Shown piece after piece: positions 1 through 5,871 of a stretch of 5,871 nucleotides of DNA. This DNA is from an uncultured Holophagaceae bacterium (lineage in GTDB: Bacteria; Acidobacteriota; Holophagae; Holophagales; Holophagaceae). The notes below the pieces were generated by a model. It saw only the letters and a program-made list of their open reading frames with translations, was not told where the DNA came from and made no database searches. The stretch lies in assembly GCA_903919165.1 (NCBI GenBank), contig CAIXHJ010000081.1:1-5871 (forward strand), read 5' to 3'. The position numbers and the translations under genes were made by a program. Each line of letters opens with the position of its first letter. Within the stretch, counting starts at the first letter, position 1.

Positions 1-48
1 AGAAATCAGCTCGCGAACCGCTCAGACTGATCGGATCTGGAGGCATTC
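1..48 (+). other. Short leader upstream of the hemerythrin-NfnAB gene
   Basis: No gene is visible in these bases. An in-frame TGA at 28-30 closes the reading frame upstream of the ATG at 49, so the downstream protein cannot extend further 5'. No promoter hexamers can be assigned in so short a stretch; the promoter, if there is one, lies outside the window or in an upstream gene. Confidence 0.6.
39..43 (+). promoter_or_regulatory. Shine-Dalgarno site for the hemerythrin-NfnAB fusion
   Basis: GGAGG lies 5 bases before the ATG at 49. With the in-frame TGA at 28-30 and no other ATG, GTG or TTG in frame between them, this site fixes the start. It matters because it shows the hemerythrin-like N-terminus is translated as part of the same protein, not as an artefact of an over-extended start. 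Confidence 0.85.
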
Positions 49-2826
49 ATGTCCAACCCGGCCCCACAGTCGATCAGCTCTGGCAACCTGCCCACTCCCA
101 ACTGGCATGCCACCCACGAAGAGGCCCAGAACCGGCTGACCCGCCTGGCCGATGCCCTCGCGGCTGCGGATTGGCAGGAAGTGGATCGCGGGGCGAAGTG
201 GATCTACGAAGTGCTGCGCCCCCACAACGAGGCGGAGGAGCGTGAATTGTTCCCGCTGCTGGAGGAACTGGGCGCGGAAACGCTGTACCAGCGCCTTTAC
301 GAGGACCACCGCCAGATGTGGGACCTGACCCTGCAGTTGCTCACCGAGATCAGCGAAGGCCAGGCGCGCGCCCCCCGCTCGCTCACCCTGTTGGGCCAGC
401 GTCTGGTGGACCTGATCCGTGACCACATCGAGGCCGAAGAGCAACTCATGCTGCCTCTCCTCAAGGGCAAGTCGCTGTACTGGTCCGATGAAGAGACCCA
501 GGACGGCTACTTGATCCTGGAGAAGAAGCTCATTGCTCCCGAGACTTGGTCCTTCATCGTACAGGCACCCCAGGTGGCGCGGGGCCGCAAGCCCGGCCAG
601 TTCTTCATGGTGGCCCCCTTCCCCGAGAGCGAGCGCATTCCCCTCACCCTGGCCGGTGGTGACGCCCGGAAGGGCTACATCCACTTCATCATGCAGGAGG
701 TGGGTTCCACGACCCAGGCCATGGGCAAGCTCAGCGCCGGTGACCGCCTCTTCGCTGTGGCTGGGCCCATGGGAACGCCGACCGAACTTGTGGAGGAAGG
801 CACCATCGTGCTGATGGCCGGCGGCTATGGTTCCGCAGCTATCCTTCCCGCCGCCCAGGAACTCCATGCTAAGGGCCGCCGGGTCATCACCATCCTGGGT
901 GGCCGCAGCAAGGAGCGCGTCCTGCTGGCCGATGAATTGGAGGAGGCCTCCGCTGAACTGATCGTCACCACGGATGATGGCACGCTGGGCCGGAAGGGCC
1001 TGGTCACAGACGCCCTGAAGGACATCATCGCTCGCGAAACCATCGCCCAGGTCGTGGCCGTGGGCCCCCTGCCCATGATGCGCGCCGTCTCCGACCTCAC
1101 GAGGCCCCACGGCATCTTCACCCTCGTAAGCCTCAATGCTCTGATGGTGGACGGCACGGGTATGTGCGGCGGCTGCCGCGTCAGCGTGGGTGGAGAAGTC
1201 AAATTCGCCTGTTTCGACGGCCCCGATTTTGACGGCCACAAGGTGGACTTCAACATGCTCCGCAATCGCCAGGACTGGTACAAAACGGAGGAGAAGGACG
1301 TCTGCGACCCCTCCGAGTGCAAGATCGGCCGTGTTGCGGCCACGGGTCCCGTGGACTATTCCCAGTACCTGAACGCCCCCGTCACCGATCTGGATTGGAA
1401 GAGCCTGGATCTGGGCACCCTCAAGCCCAGTCAGAAAATGAAGATTCCCCGTCAGGAAATGGCCTGCCAGCCGCCTGAGCTGCGGGTCTGCAACTTCGAC
1501 GAAGTGAGCCTGGGCCTTTCGGCCGAACAGGCCAAGCTGGAAGCCGCCCGGTGCATCATGTGCAAACATCCGGCCTGCATCGACGGCTGCCCGGTGAGCA
1601 TCGACATTCCGGCCTTCCTCCTGAAAATCGTGCAGGGCGATCCCCAGGGCGCCGGTCGGGTCATCAAGGAGAGTTCCTCTCTGGGCTCCGTCTGCGGCCG
1701 GGTCTGTCCGCAGGAGAAGCAGTGCGAGATCAAGTGCGTGGTGGGCATCAAGGGTGATCCCGTCTCCATCGGCCGCCTGGAACGCTTCGCCGCTGATTCC
1801 ATGCTGGGCTCCACTGAACTGCCTCCGGTCGCGCCAGCCACGGGCAAGAAGGTCGCCGTCATCGGCGCCGGCCCCGCAGGCCTCACGGTCGCCGGTGAAC
1901 TCGTCAAGAAGGGCCATCAGATCACCGTCTACGATGCCCTCCACAAGCCCGGCGGCGTCATGCTCTACGGCATTCCCGAATTCCGGCTGCCCAACAAGAT
2001 TGTGGATCAGGAAGTGGACAACCTGCGGCGCCTGGGGGTGAAGTTCGTCTTGAACACCCTGGTGGGCCGCAGCATGACCCTGGAGGATCTCCGCAAGGAG
2101 AACGACGCCCTCTTCATGGGCACTGGCGCGGGACTGCCGAAGATGATGGGCATTCCCGGCGAAGAGTACAAGGGCGTCTACACCGCCAACGAGTTCCTCA
2201 CCCGCATCAACCTCATGCGCGCCGATCTCTTCCCCAACTACGGCACACCCGTGACCGTCGGGAAGAACGTCATCATCGTGGGTGCGGGCAACACCGCCAT
2301 GGACGCCGCCCGCGCGGCCCGCCGCATGGGCGCCGAGCATGTGACCATCGTCTATCGTCGCACCATCAAGGAGTCCACCGCCCGCAAGGAGGAACTGGAA
2401 CACGCCCATGAAGAAGGCGTCGAATTCAAGTTCCTCACCACCCCGGTCCAGCTCCACGGGAACGAGAAGGGCTGGATGACCCACGCCGAGTGCGCCGTCA
2501 TGGAGTTGGGTGAGCCCGGCCCGGACGGCCGCCGCAGCCCCAAGATGACCGATGAACGGATCATCATCCCCTGCGAAACCCTGGTGGTCGCCCTGGGCTT
2601 CGACGTGAATCCCCTGATCGCCATGACCGACAAGGGACTGAAGACCCTCAAGGGCGGCGTCGTCGTGGTCGACAACGATTCCGGCGAGACCTCCATTCCG
2701 GGAGTCTATGCGGGCGGCGATGTCATCACCGGCGGAGCTACGGTCATCCTGGCCATGGGCCAGGGACGCCGCGCCGCAGCGGCCATCCACCAGCGGCTGA
2801 TGGGCGAGGCTCAGGCTACGGTCTGA
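49..2826 (+). CDS. nfnAB: Hemerythrin-like domain fused to NfnA-NfnB (NADH-dependent ferredoxin:NADP+ oxidoreductase)
   Basis: This 925-residue cytoplasmic protein has three parts and no signal peptide or membrane segment. (1) Residues about 18-140 form a four-helix hemerythrin-like (HHE) domain with probable diiron ligands H23, H59, E63, H87, H126 and E130. (2) Residues about 153-415 resemble NfnA/SudB/PyrK: FAD motif R196-I-P-L-T200, NAD(H)-type loop at 258-267, and a [2Fe-2S] motif D368, C373, C376, C388. (3) Residues about 465-925 resemble NfnB/GltD: cysteines C502/C505/C510/C514 and C549/C553/C559/C563 for two [4Fe-4S] clusters, FAD fingerprint GAGPAG at 606-611, NADP(H) fingerprint GAGNTA at 745-750 followed by YRR at 769-771, and the C-terminal FAD-binding GGD at 889-891. 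Known Nfn enzymes couple reduced ferredoxin and NADH to NADP+ reduction, reversibly, by flavin-based bifurcation. NfnA-NfnB fusions are known and are often labelled as dihydroorotate dehydrogenase B/glutamate synthase bifunctional proteins. No glutamine amidotransferase or GltB-type large subunit is present here, and PFOR follows, so Nfn is preferred over glutamate synthase. The hemerythrin fusion is the odd part. Bifurcation itself is inferred from motifs only. Confidence 0.88.
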   Translation: MSNPAPQSISSGNLPTPNWHATHEEAQNRLTRLADALAAADWQEVDRGAKWIYEVLRPHNEAEERELFPLLEELGAETLYQRLYEDHRQMWDLTLQLLTEISEGQARAPRSLTLLGQRLVDLIRDHIEAEEQLMLPLLKGKSLYWSDEETQDGYLILEKKLIAPETWSFIVQAPQVARGRKPGQFFMVAPFPESERIPLTLAGGDARKGYIHFIMQEVGSTTQAMGKLSAGDRLFAVAGPMGTPTELVEEGTIVLMAGGYGSAAILPAAQELHAKGRRVITILGGRSKERVLLADELEEASAELIVTTDDGTLGRKGLVTDALKDIIARETIAQVVAVGPLPMMRAVSDLTRPHGIFTLVSLNALMVDGTGMCGGCRVSVGGEVKFACFDGPDFDGHKVDFNMLRNRQDWYKTEEKDVCDPSECKIGRVAATGPVDYSQYLNAPVTDLDWKSLDLGTLKPSQKMKIPRQEMACQPPELRVCNFDEVSLGLSAEQAKLEAARCIMCKHPACIDGCPVSIDIPAFLLKIVQGDPQGAGRVIKESSSLGSVCGRVCPQEKQCEIKCVVGIKGDPVSIGRLERFAADSMLGSTELPPVAPATGKKVAVIGAGPAGLTVAGELVKKGHQITVYDALHKPGGVMLYGIPEFRLPNKIVDQEVDNLRRLGVKFVLNTLVGRSMTLEDLRKENDALFMGTGAGLPKMMGIPGEEYKGVYTANEFLTRINLMRADLFPNYGTPVTVGKNVIIVGAGNTAMDAARAARRMGAEHVTIVYRRTIKESTARKEELEHAHEEGVEFKFLTTPVQLHGNEKGWMTHAECAVMELGEPGPDGRRSPKMTDERIIIPCETLVVALGFDVNPLIAMTDKGLKTLKGGVVVVDNDSGETSIPGVYAGGDVITGGATVILAMGQGRRAAAAIHQRLMGEAQATV

Positions 2827-2858
2827 CCACCCGGCCCTTGTGACCAAATTGACCGAAT

Positions 2859-2872
2859 CATCATGTATGATG
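2859..2872. promoter_or_regulatory. 14-bp dyad, candidate operator
   Basis: CATCAT, a 2-base centre GT, and ATGATG form a perfect 6+6 inverted repeat about 70 bases before the nifJ start. It lies in the AT-richest part of the spacer, where a transcription factor site or a -10 region would be expected; TATGAT at 2866-2871 overlaps its right arm. I cannot match it to a known regulator consensus such as Rex, FNR or CRP. It could be chance. Confidence 0.3.
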
Positions 2873-2905
2873 TTCCTGGTGCGATTCCTGCCCTGATACC
2901 CATTG

Positions 2906-2930
2906 CCGGAACGGTCCCTGGGGCCTCCGG
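2906..2930 (+). promoter_or_regulatory. Stable 5'UTR hairpin ending at the nifJ Shine-Dalgarno
   Basis: CCGGA at 2906-2910 pairs with TCCGG at 2926-2930, and GGTCC at 2913-2917 pairs with GGGCC at 2921-2925 (one G-U pair). The loop is CTG and a 2-base bulge AC (2911-2912) sits on the 5' arm, giving 10 base pairs, nine of them Watson-Crick. The 3' arm ends on the base directly before AAGGAG (2931-2936). There is no T-run after it, so it is not an intrinsic terminator. Its position suggests control of ribosome loading or mRNA stability for nifJ. The function is inferred. Confidence 0.5.
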
Positions 2931-2942
2931 AAGGAGTGAGCC
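2922..2942 (+). promoter_or_regulatory. Alternative hairpin that would sequester the nifJ Shine-Dalgarno
   Basis: CTCC at 2925-2928 can pair with GGAG at 2933-2936, the core of the Shine-Dalgarno, across a GGAA tetraloop of the GNRA class (2929-2932). The stem can continue with GGC at 2922-2924 pairing GCC at 2940-2942 past a TGA bulge (2937-2939), reaching the base before the ATG. It shares bases 2922-2930 with the larger hairpin at 2906-2930, so the two cannot form together. It is shorter than that hairpin and probably weaker on its own. Confidence 0.35.
2931..2936 (+). promoter_or_regulatory. Shine-Dalgarno site for nifJ
   Basis: AAGGAG ends 6 bases before the ATG at 2943. An in-frame TGA at 2937-2939 lies between this site and the ATG, so translation cannot start further upstream in this frame and the nifJ start is fixed. 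Confidence 0.9.
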
Positions 2943-5871
2943 ATGAGCCAGCGCGTGATCAAGACCCTCGATGGAAATGAGGCCACAGCCTCGGTCGCCC
3001 ATCGCCTCAGCGAAGTCATCGCCATCTATCCCATCACGCCCTCTTCGAACATGGGCGAATGGGCGGACGAGTGGAGCTCCCAGGGCAAGACCAACATTTG
3101 GAAGACCGTCCCCTCGGTGATCGAGATGCAATCAGAGGGGGGTGCCGCGGGTGCCGTCCACGGCTCGCTCCAGGCCGGCAGCCTCACGACGACCTTCACG
3201 GCGTCCCAGGGCCTCCTCCTGATGATTCCGAACATGTTCAAGATCGCCGGCGAGTTGACCCCCTTCTGCATGCACGTCAGCGCCCGCACCCTTGCCACCC
3301 ACGCCCTCAGCATCTTCGGCGACCACTCGGACGTGATGTCCTGCCGCATGACCGGCTTCGCCATGCTGGCGTCCGAAAGCGTGCAGCATGCCCATGATTC
3401 CGCGGCCATCTGCCACGCGGCCACCCTCCGCAGCCGCGTGCCCATCCTGCACTTCTTCGACGGCTTCCGCACCAGCCATGAGGTCGCCAAGATCGAGGTC
3501 CTGAACGACGGAGACCTGCGCCACATGGTGCCGGACGAGTTGGTGGCCAAGTTCCGCAAGCTGTCCCTGACGCCGGACGCGCCCGTCATCCGCGGCACCG
3601 CCCAGAATCCCGACGCCTTCTTCCAGGCCCGCGAGGCCTGCAGCCCCTACTACGCCGCCTTCCCGGCCATCCTTCAGCAGGAGATGGACCGCTTCGCCGC
3701 CCTGACCGGCCGCCAGTACCGGCTGTATGACTACTTCGGGCACCCCGAGGCCGAGCGAGTCGTCGTGATCATGGGTTCCGGTTGCGACACCACCCACGAG
3801 TACGTCGAATGGGCCATGAAGCGGGGCGAGAAGGTGGGCGTCCTGAAGGTCCGCCTCTTCAGGCCCTTCGCCATCTCGGAGTTCGTCCGTGCCCTGCCTG
3901 CCTCGGTGAAGAAGGTGGCTGTCATGGACCGCTGCAAGGAACCCGGCTCCCCCGGCGATCCCATGCACATGGACGTGATCGCCGCCCTGCGCGAGGGCCG
4001 CGAGGAAGGTCACACCAAGCTCGATCCCATCGTCGTGGGTGGACGCTACGGCCTGTCCTCCAAGGAATTCACCCCCGCCATGGTCAAGGCCATCTATGAC
4101 AACCTGGCCAAGGACACTCCGAAGAACCACTTCACCGTCGGCATCATGGACGACGTCAGCCACAGCTCGCTGACCTACGATGCCAGCTTCGACGTGGAGC
4201 CCGCGGACGTGACCCGCGCCCTCTTCTACGGCCTGGGGGCTGATGGCACCGTGGGCGCGAACAAGAACTCCATCAAGATCATCGCGGAGGAGACCCCCAA
4301 TTATGGCCAGGGCTACTTCGTCTACGACTCCAAGAAGTCCGGCGCCATCACCATCAGCCACCTGCGCTTCGGGCCCCGCCCCATCAAGAGCGCCTACCTG
4401 GTGACCAAGGCCAACTTCATCGCCTGCCACCAGACCAGCTTCCTCGACAAGTACGAAATGCTCGCGGCGGCGGGTCCCGGCGCCACCTTCCTCCTGAACA
4501 CGCCCCACTCCTCCGAGACCGTGTGGGAAACGCTGCCGAAGGAAGTGCAGGAAGCCATCGTCGAGAAGAAGCTCAAGTTCTACGTGATCGACGCCTACGA
4601 AGTCGCCAAGAACACGGGGATGGGCGTCCGCATCAACACCATCATGCAGACCTGCTTCTTCGCCATCTCCGGCGTGCTGCCTCGCGAGGAGGCCATCGCC
4701 CAGATCAAGAAGGCCATCCAGAAGACCTATGGCAAGAAGGGCGATGCGGTCGTCAAGCAGAACTTCCACGCCGTGGACGAAACCCTGGCCCACCTCTACG
4801 AAGTGAAGGTGCCCACCACCGTCAGCTCGACCCGCGTGCGGCCCCCCACCGTAGCCGCCGCGGCCCCGGACTTCGTTCAGCGCGTCACCGCCGTGATGAT
4901 GGAGGGCAAGGGAGATCTCCTGCCCGTCAGCGCCTTCCCCATCGACGGCACCTGGCCCCTGGGCACCACCAAGTGGGAGAAGCGCAACATCGCGCTGGAA
5001 ATCCCCGAGTGGGACAGCTCCATTTGCATCCAGTGCAACAAATGTGTTCTGGTCTGCCCCCACGCCGCCATCCGCGCCAAGGTCTACGAGCCCTCCAACC
5101 TGTCCAGCGCCCCTGGCACCTTCAAGGCCGTGGACTACAAGGGACCCGAGTACAAGGGCCAGAAATACACCCTCCAAGTGGCTCCCGAGGATTGCACTGG
5201 CTGCACCCTCTGCGTCGAGGTCTGCCCCGCGAAGGACAAGAGCAATCCCAAGCACAAGGCCATCGACATGGTGGCGCAGGCTCCGATTCGCGAGGCCGAA
5301 GCCGCCAACTACAGCTACTTCCTGGATCTCCCCGAGGTGGACCGCACCACGGTCAAGATGGACGTGAAGGGCACCCAGTTCCTCGAGCCTCTCTTCGAAT
5401 ACAGCGGGGCCTGCTCTGGCTGCGGCGAGACGCCCTACGTCAAACTGCTCACCCAGCTCTTCGGGGACCGCGCCCTCATCGCCAATGCCACGGGCTGCTC
5501 CAGCATCTACGGCGGCAACCTGCCCACCACGCCCTACAGCGCGAATAAGGATGGCCGAGGCCCCGCCTGGGCCAACAGCCTCTTCGAGGACAATGCGGAG
5601 TTCGGCTTGGGCATGCGCCTCTCGGTGGACAAGCATCGGGAGTTCGCCCTTGAGCTGATGCACCGCCTGTCCGCGAAACTCGGTGATGAACTCATCGCCG
5701 GCATCGCCACCGCCGACCAGACCACGGAGGCCGGCCTCAAGGCTCAGCGGGAGCGGGTTGTCACCCTCAAGCAGAAGCTGGCCGCCCTCGCTGAACCCGA
5801 GGCGAAGATGCTCCTGGACCTGGCCGACTACCTCGTCGACAAGAGCGTCTGGATCGTGGGAGGCGACGGCT
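2943..5871 (+). CDS. nifJ: Pyruvate:ferredoxin (flavodoxin) oxidoreductase, 3'-truncated by window end
   Basis: The frame is open for 976 codons plus one base and runs off the window. The protein is the single-chain PFOR that converts pyruvate, CoA and oxidised ferredoxin to acetyl-CoA, CO2 and reduced ferredoxin in the cytoplasm. Visible in order: the N-terminal thiamine-diphosphate domain with YPITPSS (29-35) and the E-G-G-A-A-G-A-V-H-G stretch that follows it; a domain II with the KEPGSPGDP segment; a domain III segment GLGADGTVGANK (430-441); a two-cluster ferredoxin domain with C695/C698/C701/C705 and C751/C754/C757/C761; then C824, C827 and C852 of the proximal [4Fe-4S] cluster. The C824-C827-C852 spacing equals that of C812-C815-C840 in the Desulfovibrio africanus enzyme, with E829 in the place of its E817. 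The final visible residues are the thiamine-binding GDG (974-976). The remaining part, including the fourth proximal cysteine, would be about 200 residues by comparison with family members of roughly 1170-1230 residues. The gene follows the Nfn fusion by 116 bases on the same strand; both enzymes share ferredoxin. The truncation is due to the window, not a mutation. Confidence 0.97.
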   Translation, partial: MSQRVIKTLDGNEATASVAHRLSEVIAIYPITPSSNMGEWADEWSSQGKTNIWKTVPSVIEMQSEGGAAGAVHGSLQAGSLTTTFTASQGLLLMIPNMFKIAGELTPFCMHVSARTLATHALSIFGDHSDVMSCRMTGFAMLASESVQHAHDSAAICHAATLRSRVPILHFFDGFRTSHEVAKIEVLNDGDLRHMVPDELVAKFRKLSLTPDAPVIRGTAQNPDAFFQAREACSPYYAAFPAILQQEMDRFAALTGRQYRLYDYFGHPEAERVVVIMGSGCDTTHEYVEWAMKRGEKVGVLKVRLFRPFAISEFVRALPASVKKVAVMDRCKEPGSPGDPMHMDVIAALREGREEGHTKLDPIVVGGRYGLSSKEFTPAMVKAIYDNLAKDTPKNHFTVGIMDDVSHSSLTYDASFDVEPADVTRALFYGLGADGTVGANKNSIKIIAEETPNYGQGYFVYDSKKSGAITISHLRFGPRPIKSAYLVTKANFIACHQTSFLDKYEMLAAAGPGATFLLNTPHSSETVWETLPKEVQEAIVEKKLKFYVIDAYEVAKNTGMGVRINTIMQTCFFAISGVLPREEAIAQIKKAIQKTYGKKGDAVVKQNFHAVDETLAHLYEVKVPTTVSSTRVRPPTVAAAAPDFVQRVTAVMMEGKGDLLPVSAFPIDGTWPLGTTKWEKRNIALEIPEWDSSICIQCNKCVLVCPHAAIRAKVYEPSNLSSAPGTFKAVDYKGPEYKGQKYTLQVAPEDCTGCTLCVEVCPAKDKSNPKHKAIDMVAQAPIREAEAANYSYFLDLPEVDRTTVKMDVKGTQFLEPLFEYSGACSGCGETPYVKLLTQLFGDRALIANATGCSSIYGGNLPTTPYSANKDGRGPAWANSLFEDNAEFGLGMRLSVDKHREFALELMHRLSAKLGDELIAGIATADQTTEAGLKAQRERVVTLKQKLAALAEPEAKMLLDLADYLVDKSVWIVGGDG

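Larger units (their letters stand above)
2827..2942 (+). other. Spacer/leader between nfnAB fusion and nifJ
   Basis: This 116-base gap contains no open reading frame I would support and no T-tract-backed intrinsic terminator, so read-through from the upstream gene into nifJ is possible. It is also long enough for an own promoter. It is visibly more AT-rich in its first half (about 2845-2875) than the flanking genes, as expected for a promoter or operator zone. It holds a 14-bp dyad and two competing hairpins described separately. TGACC occurs three times, at 2824-2828 (overlapping the stop codon), 2841-2845 and 2850-2854. Confidence 0.6.

Noticed and set aside
23..39. Small hairpin CAGA/TCTG touching the first Shine-Dalgarno
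   Set aside because: Only 4 base pairs around a 9-base loop; too weak to support.
1441..2826. Reading the C-terminal part as glutamate synthase small subunit (GltD)
   Set aside because: The folds are homologous, but it is fused to an NfnA-type module and lacks a glutamate synthase large subunit nearby; Nfn explains the whole protein better. A GltB elsewhere in the genome cannot be excluded.
22..2847. A 941-codon open frame on the minus strand across the whole first gene
   Set aside because: It is codon-phase matched to the sense gene, so its stops would be sense TTA, CTA or TCA codons, which this GC-rich gene avoids. The translation is low-complexity (rich in G, A, H, D) with no recognisable domain.
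2838..2871. Sigma-70-like promoter using TTGTGA or TTGACC as -35 and TATGAT as -10
   Set aside because: TATGAT at 2866-2871 is a fair -10, but spacing to TTGACC (2849-2854) is 11 bases and to TTGTGA (2838-2843) is 22 bases, both outside the usual 16-18. A promoter here is possible but not supported by these boxes.
2906..2936. Intrinsic terminator between the two genes
   Set aside because: The hairpin is stable, but it is followed by AAGGAG and a start codon rather than a T-run.
4523..5548. A 341-codon plus-strand open frame overlapping nifJ in another frame
   Set aside because: It is an Arg/Gly/His-rich shadow of nifJ without a domain, and it crosses the ferredoxin-domain cysteines encoded in the true frame.
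3132..5663. An 843-codon open frame on the minus strand inside nifJ
   Set aside because: Same cause: phase-matched to nifJ and open because TTA, CTA and TCA are avoided. The sense strand has clear PFOR motifs throughout and the antisense product has none.

Overview
The window holds two complete or near-complete plus-strand genes of anaerobic central metabolism in GC-rich DNA. Strong G/C preference at third codon positions leaves both genes free of in-frame TTA, CTA and TCA codons over almost their whole length. Gene content and composition fit a strictly or facultatively anaerobic, high-GC bacterium. An Fe(III)-reducing or fermentative Acidobacteriota of the Holophaga/Geothrix type is a plausible guess from general protein character, but the window contains no taxonomic marker, so this is inference only.

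Layout: bases 1-48 are a short leader with a Shine-Dalgarno site. Bases 49-2826 encode a 925-residue fusion protein: an N-terminal hemerythrin-like diiron domain, then an NfnA/SudB-type flavin and [2Fe-2S] module, then an NfnB/GltD-type module with two [4Fe-4S] clusters, FAD and NADPH sites. Bases 2827-2942 are a 116-base spacer with a 14-bp dyad, a strong hairpin ending exactly at the Shine-Dalgarno of the next gene, and a competing hairpin that would bury that Shine-Dalgarno. Bases 2943-5871 encode the first 976 residues of pyruvate:ferredoxin oxidoreductase (NifJ). The window ends inside its thiamine-pyrophosphate GDG motif, so roughly the last 200 residues are missing.

How the genes work together (inference from known families): NifJ oxidises pyruvate to acetyl-CoA and CO2 and reduces ferredoxin. 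The NfnAB module can use reduced ferredoxin plus NADH to make NADPH, or run the reaction in reverse by flavin-based electron bifurcation. The pair therefore links pyruvate breakdown to the NAD(H)/NADP(H)/ferredoxin balance. Both enzymes carry oxygen-sensitive iron-sulfur centres.

The most unusual point is the hemerythrin-like domain joined to the bifurcating enzyme. Its ligand pattern, H-HxxxE-H-HxxxE, resembles the diiron repair/NO-response protein YtfE/RIC more than the oxygen-carrying hemerythrins. It could sense or remove O2, NO or peroxide at the enzyme, or supply iron for cluster repair. The second most interesting point is the pair of mutually exclusive RNA hairpins in front of nifJ.
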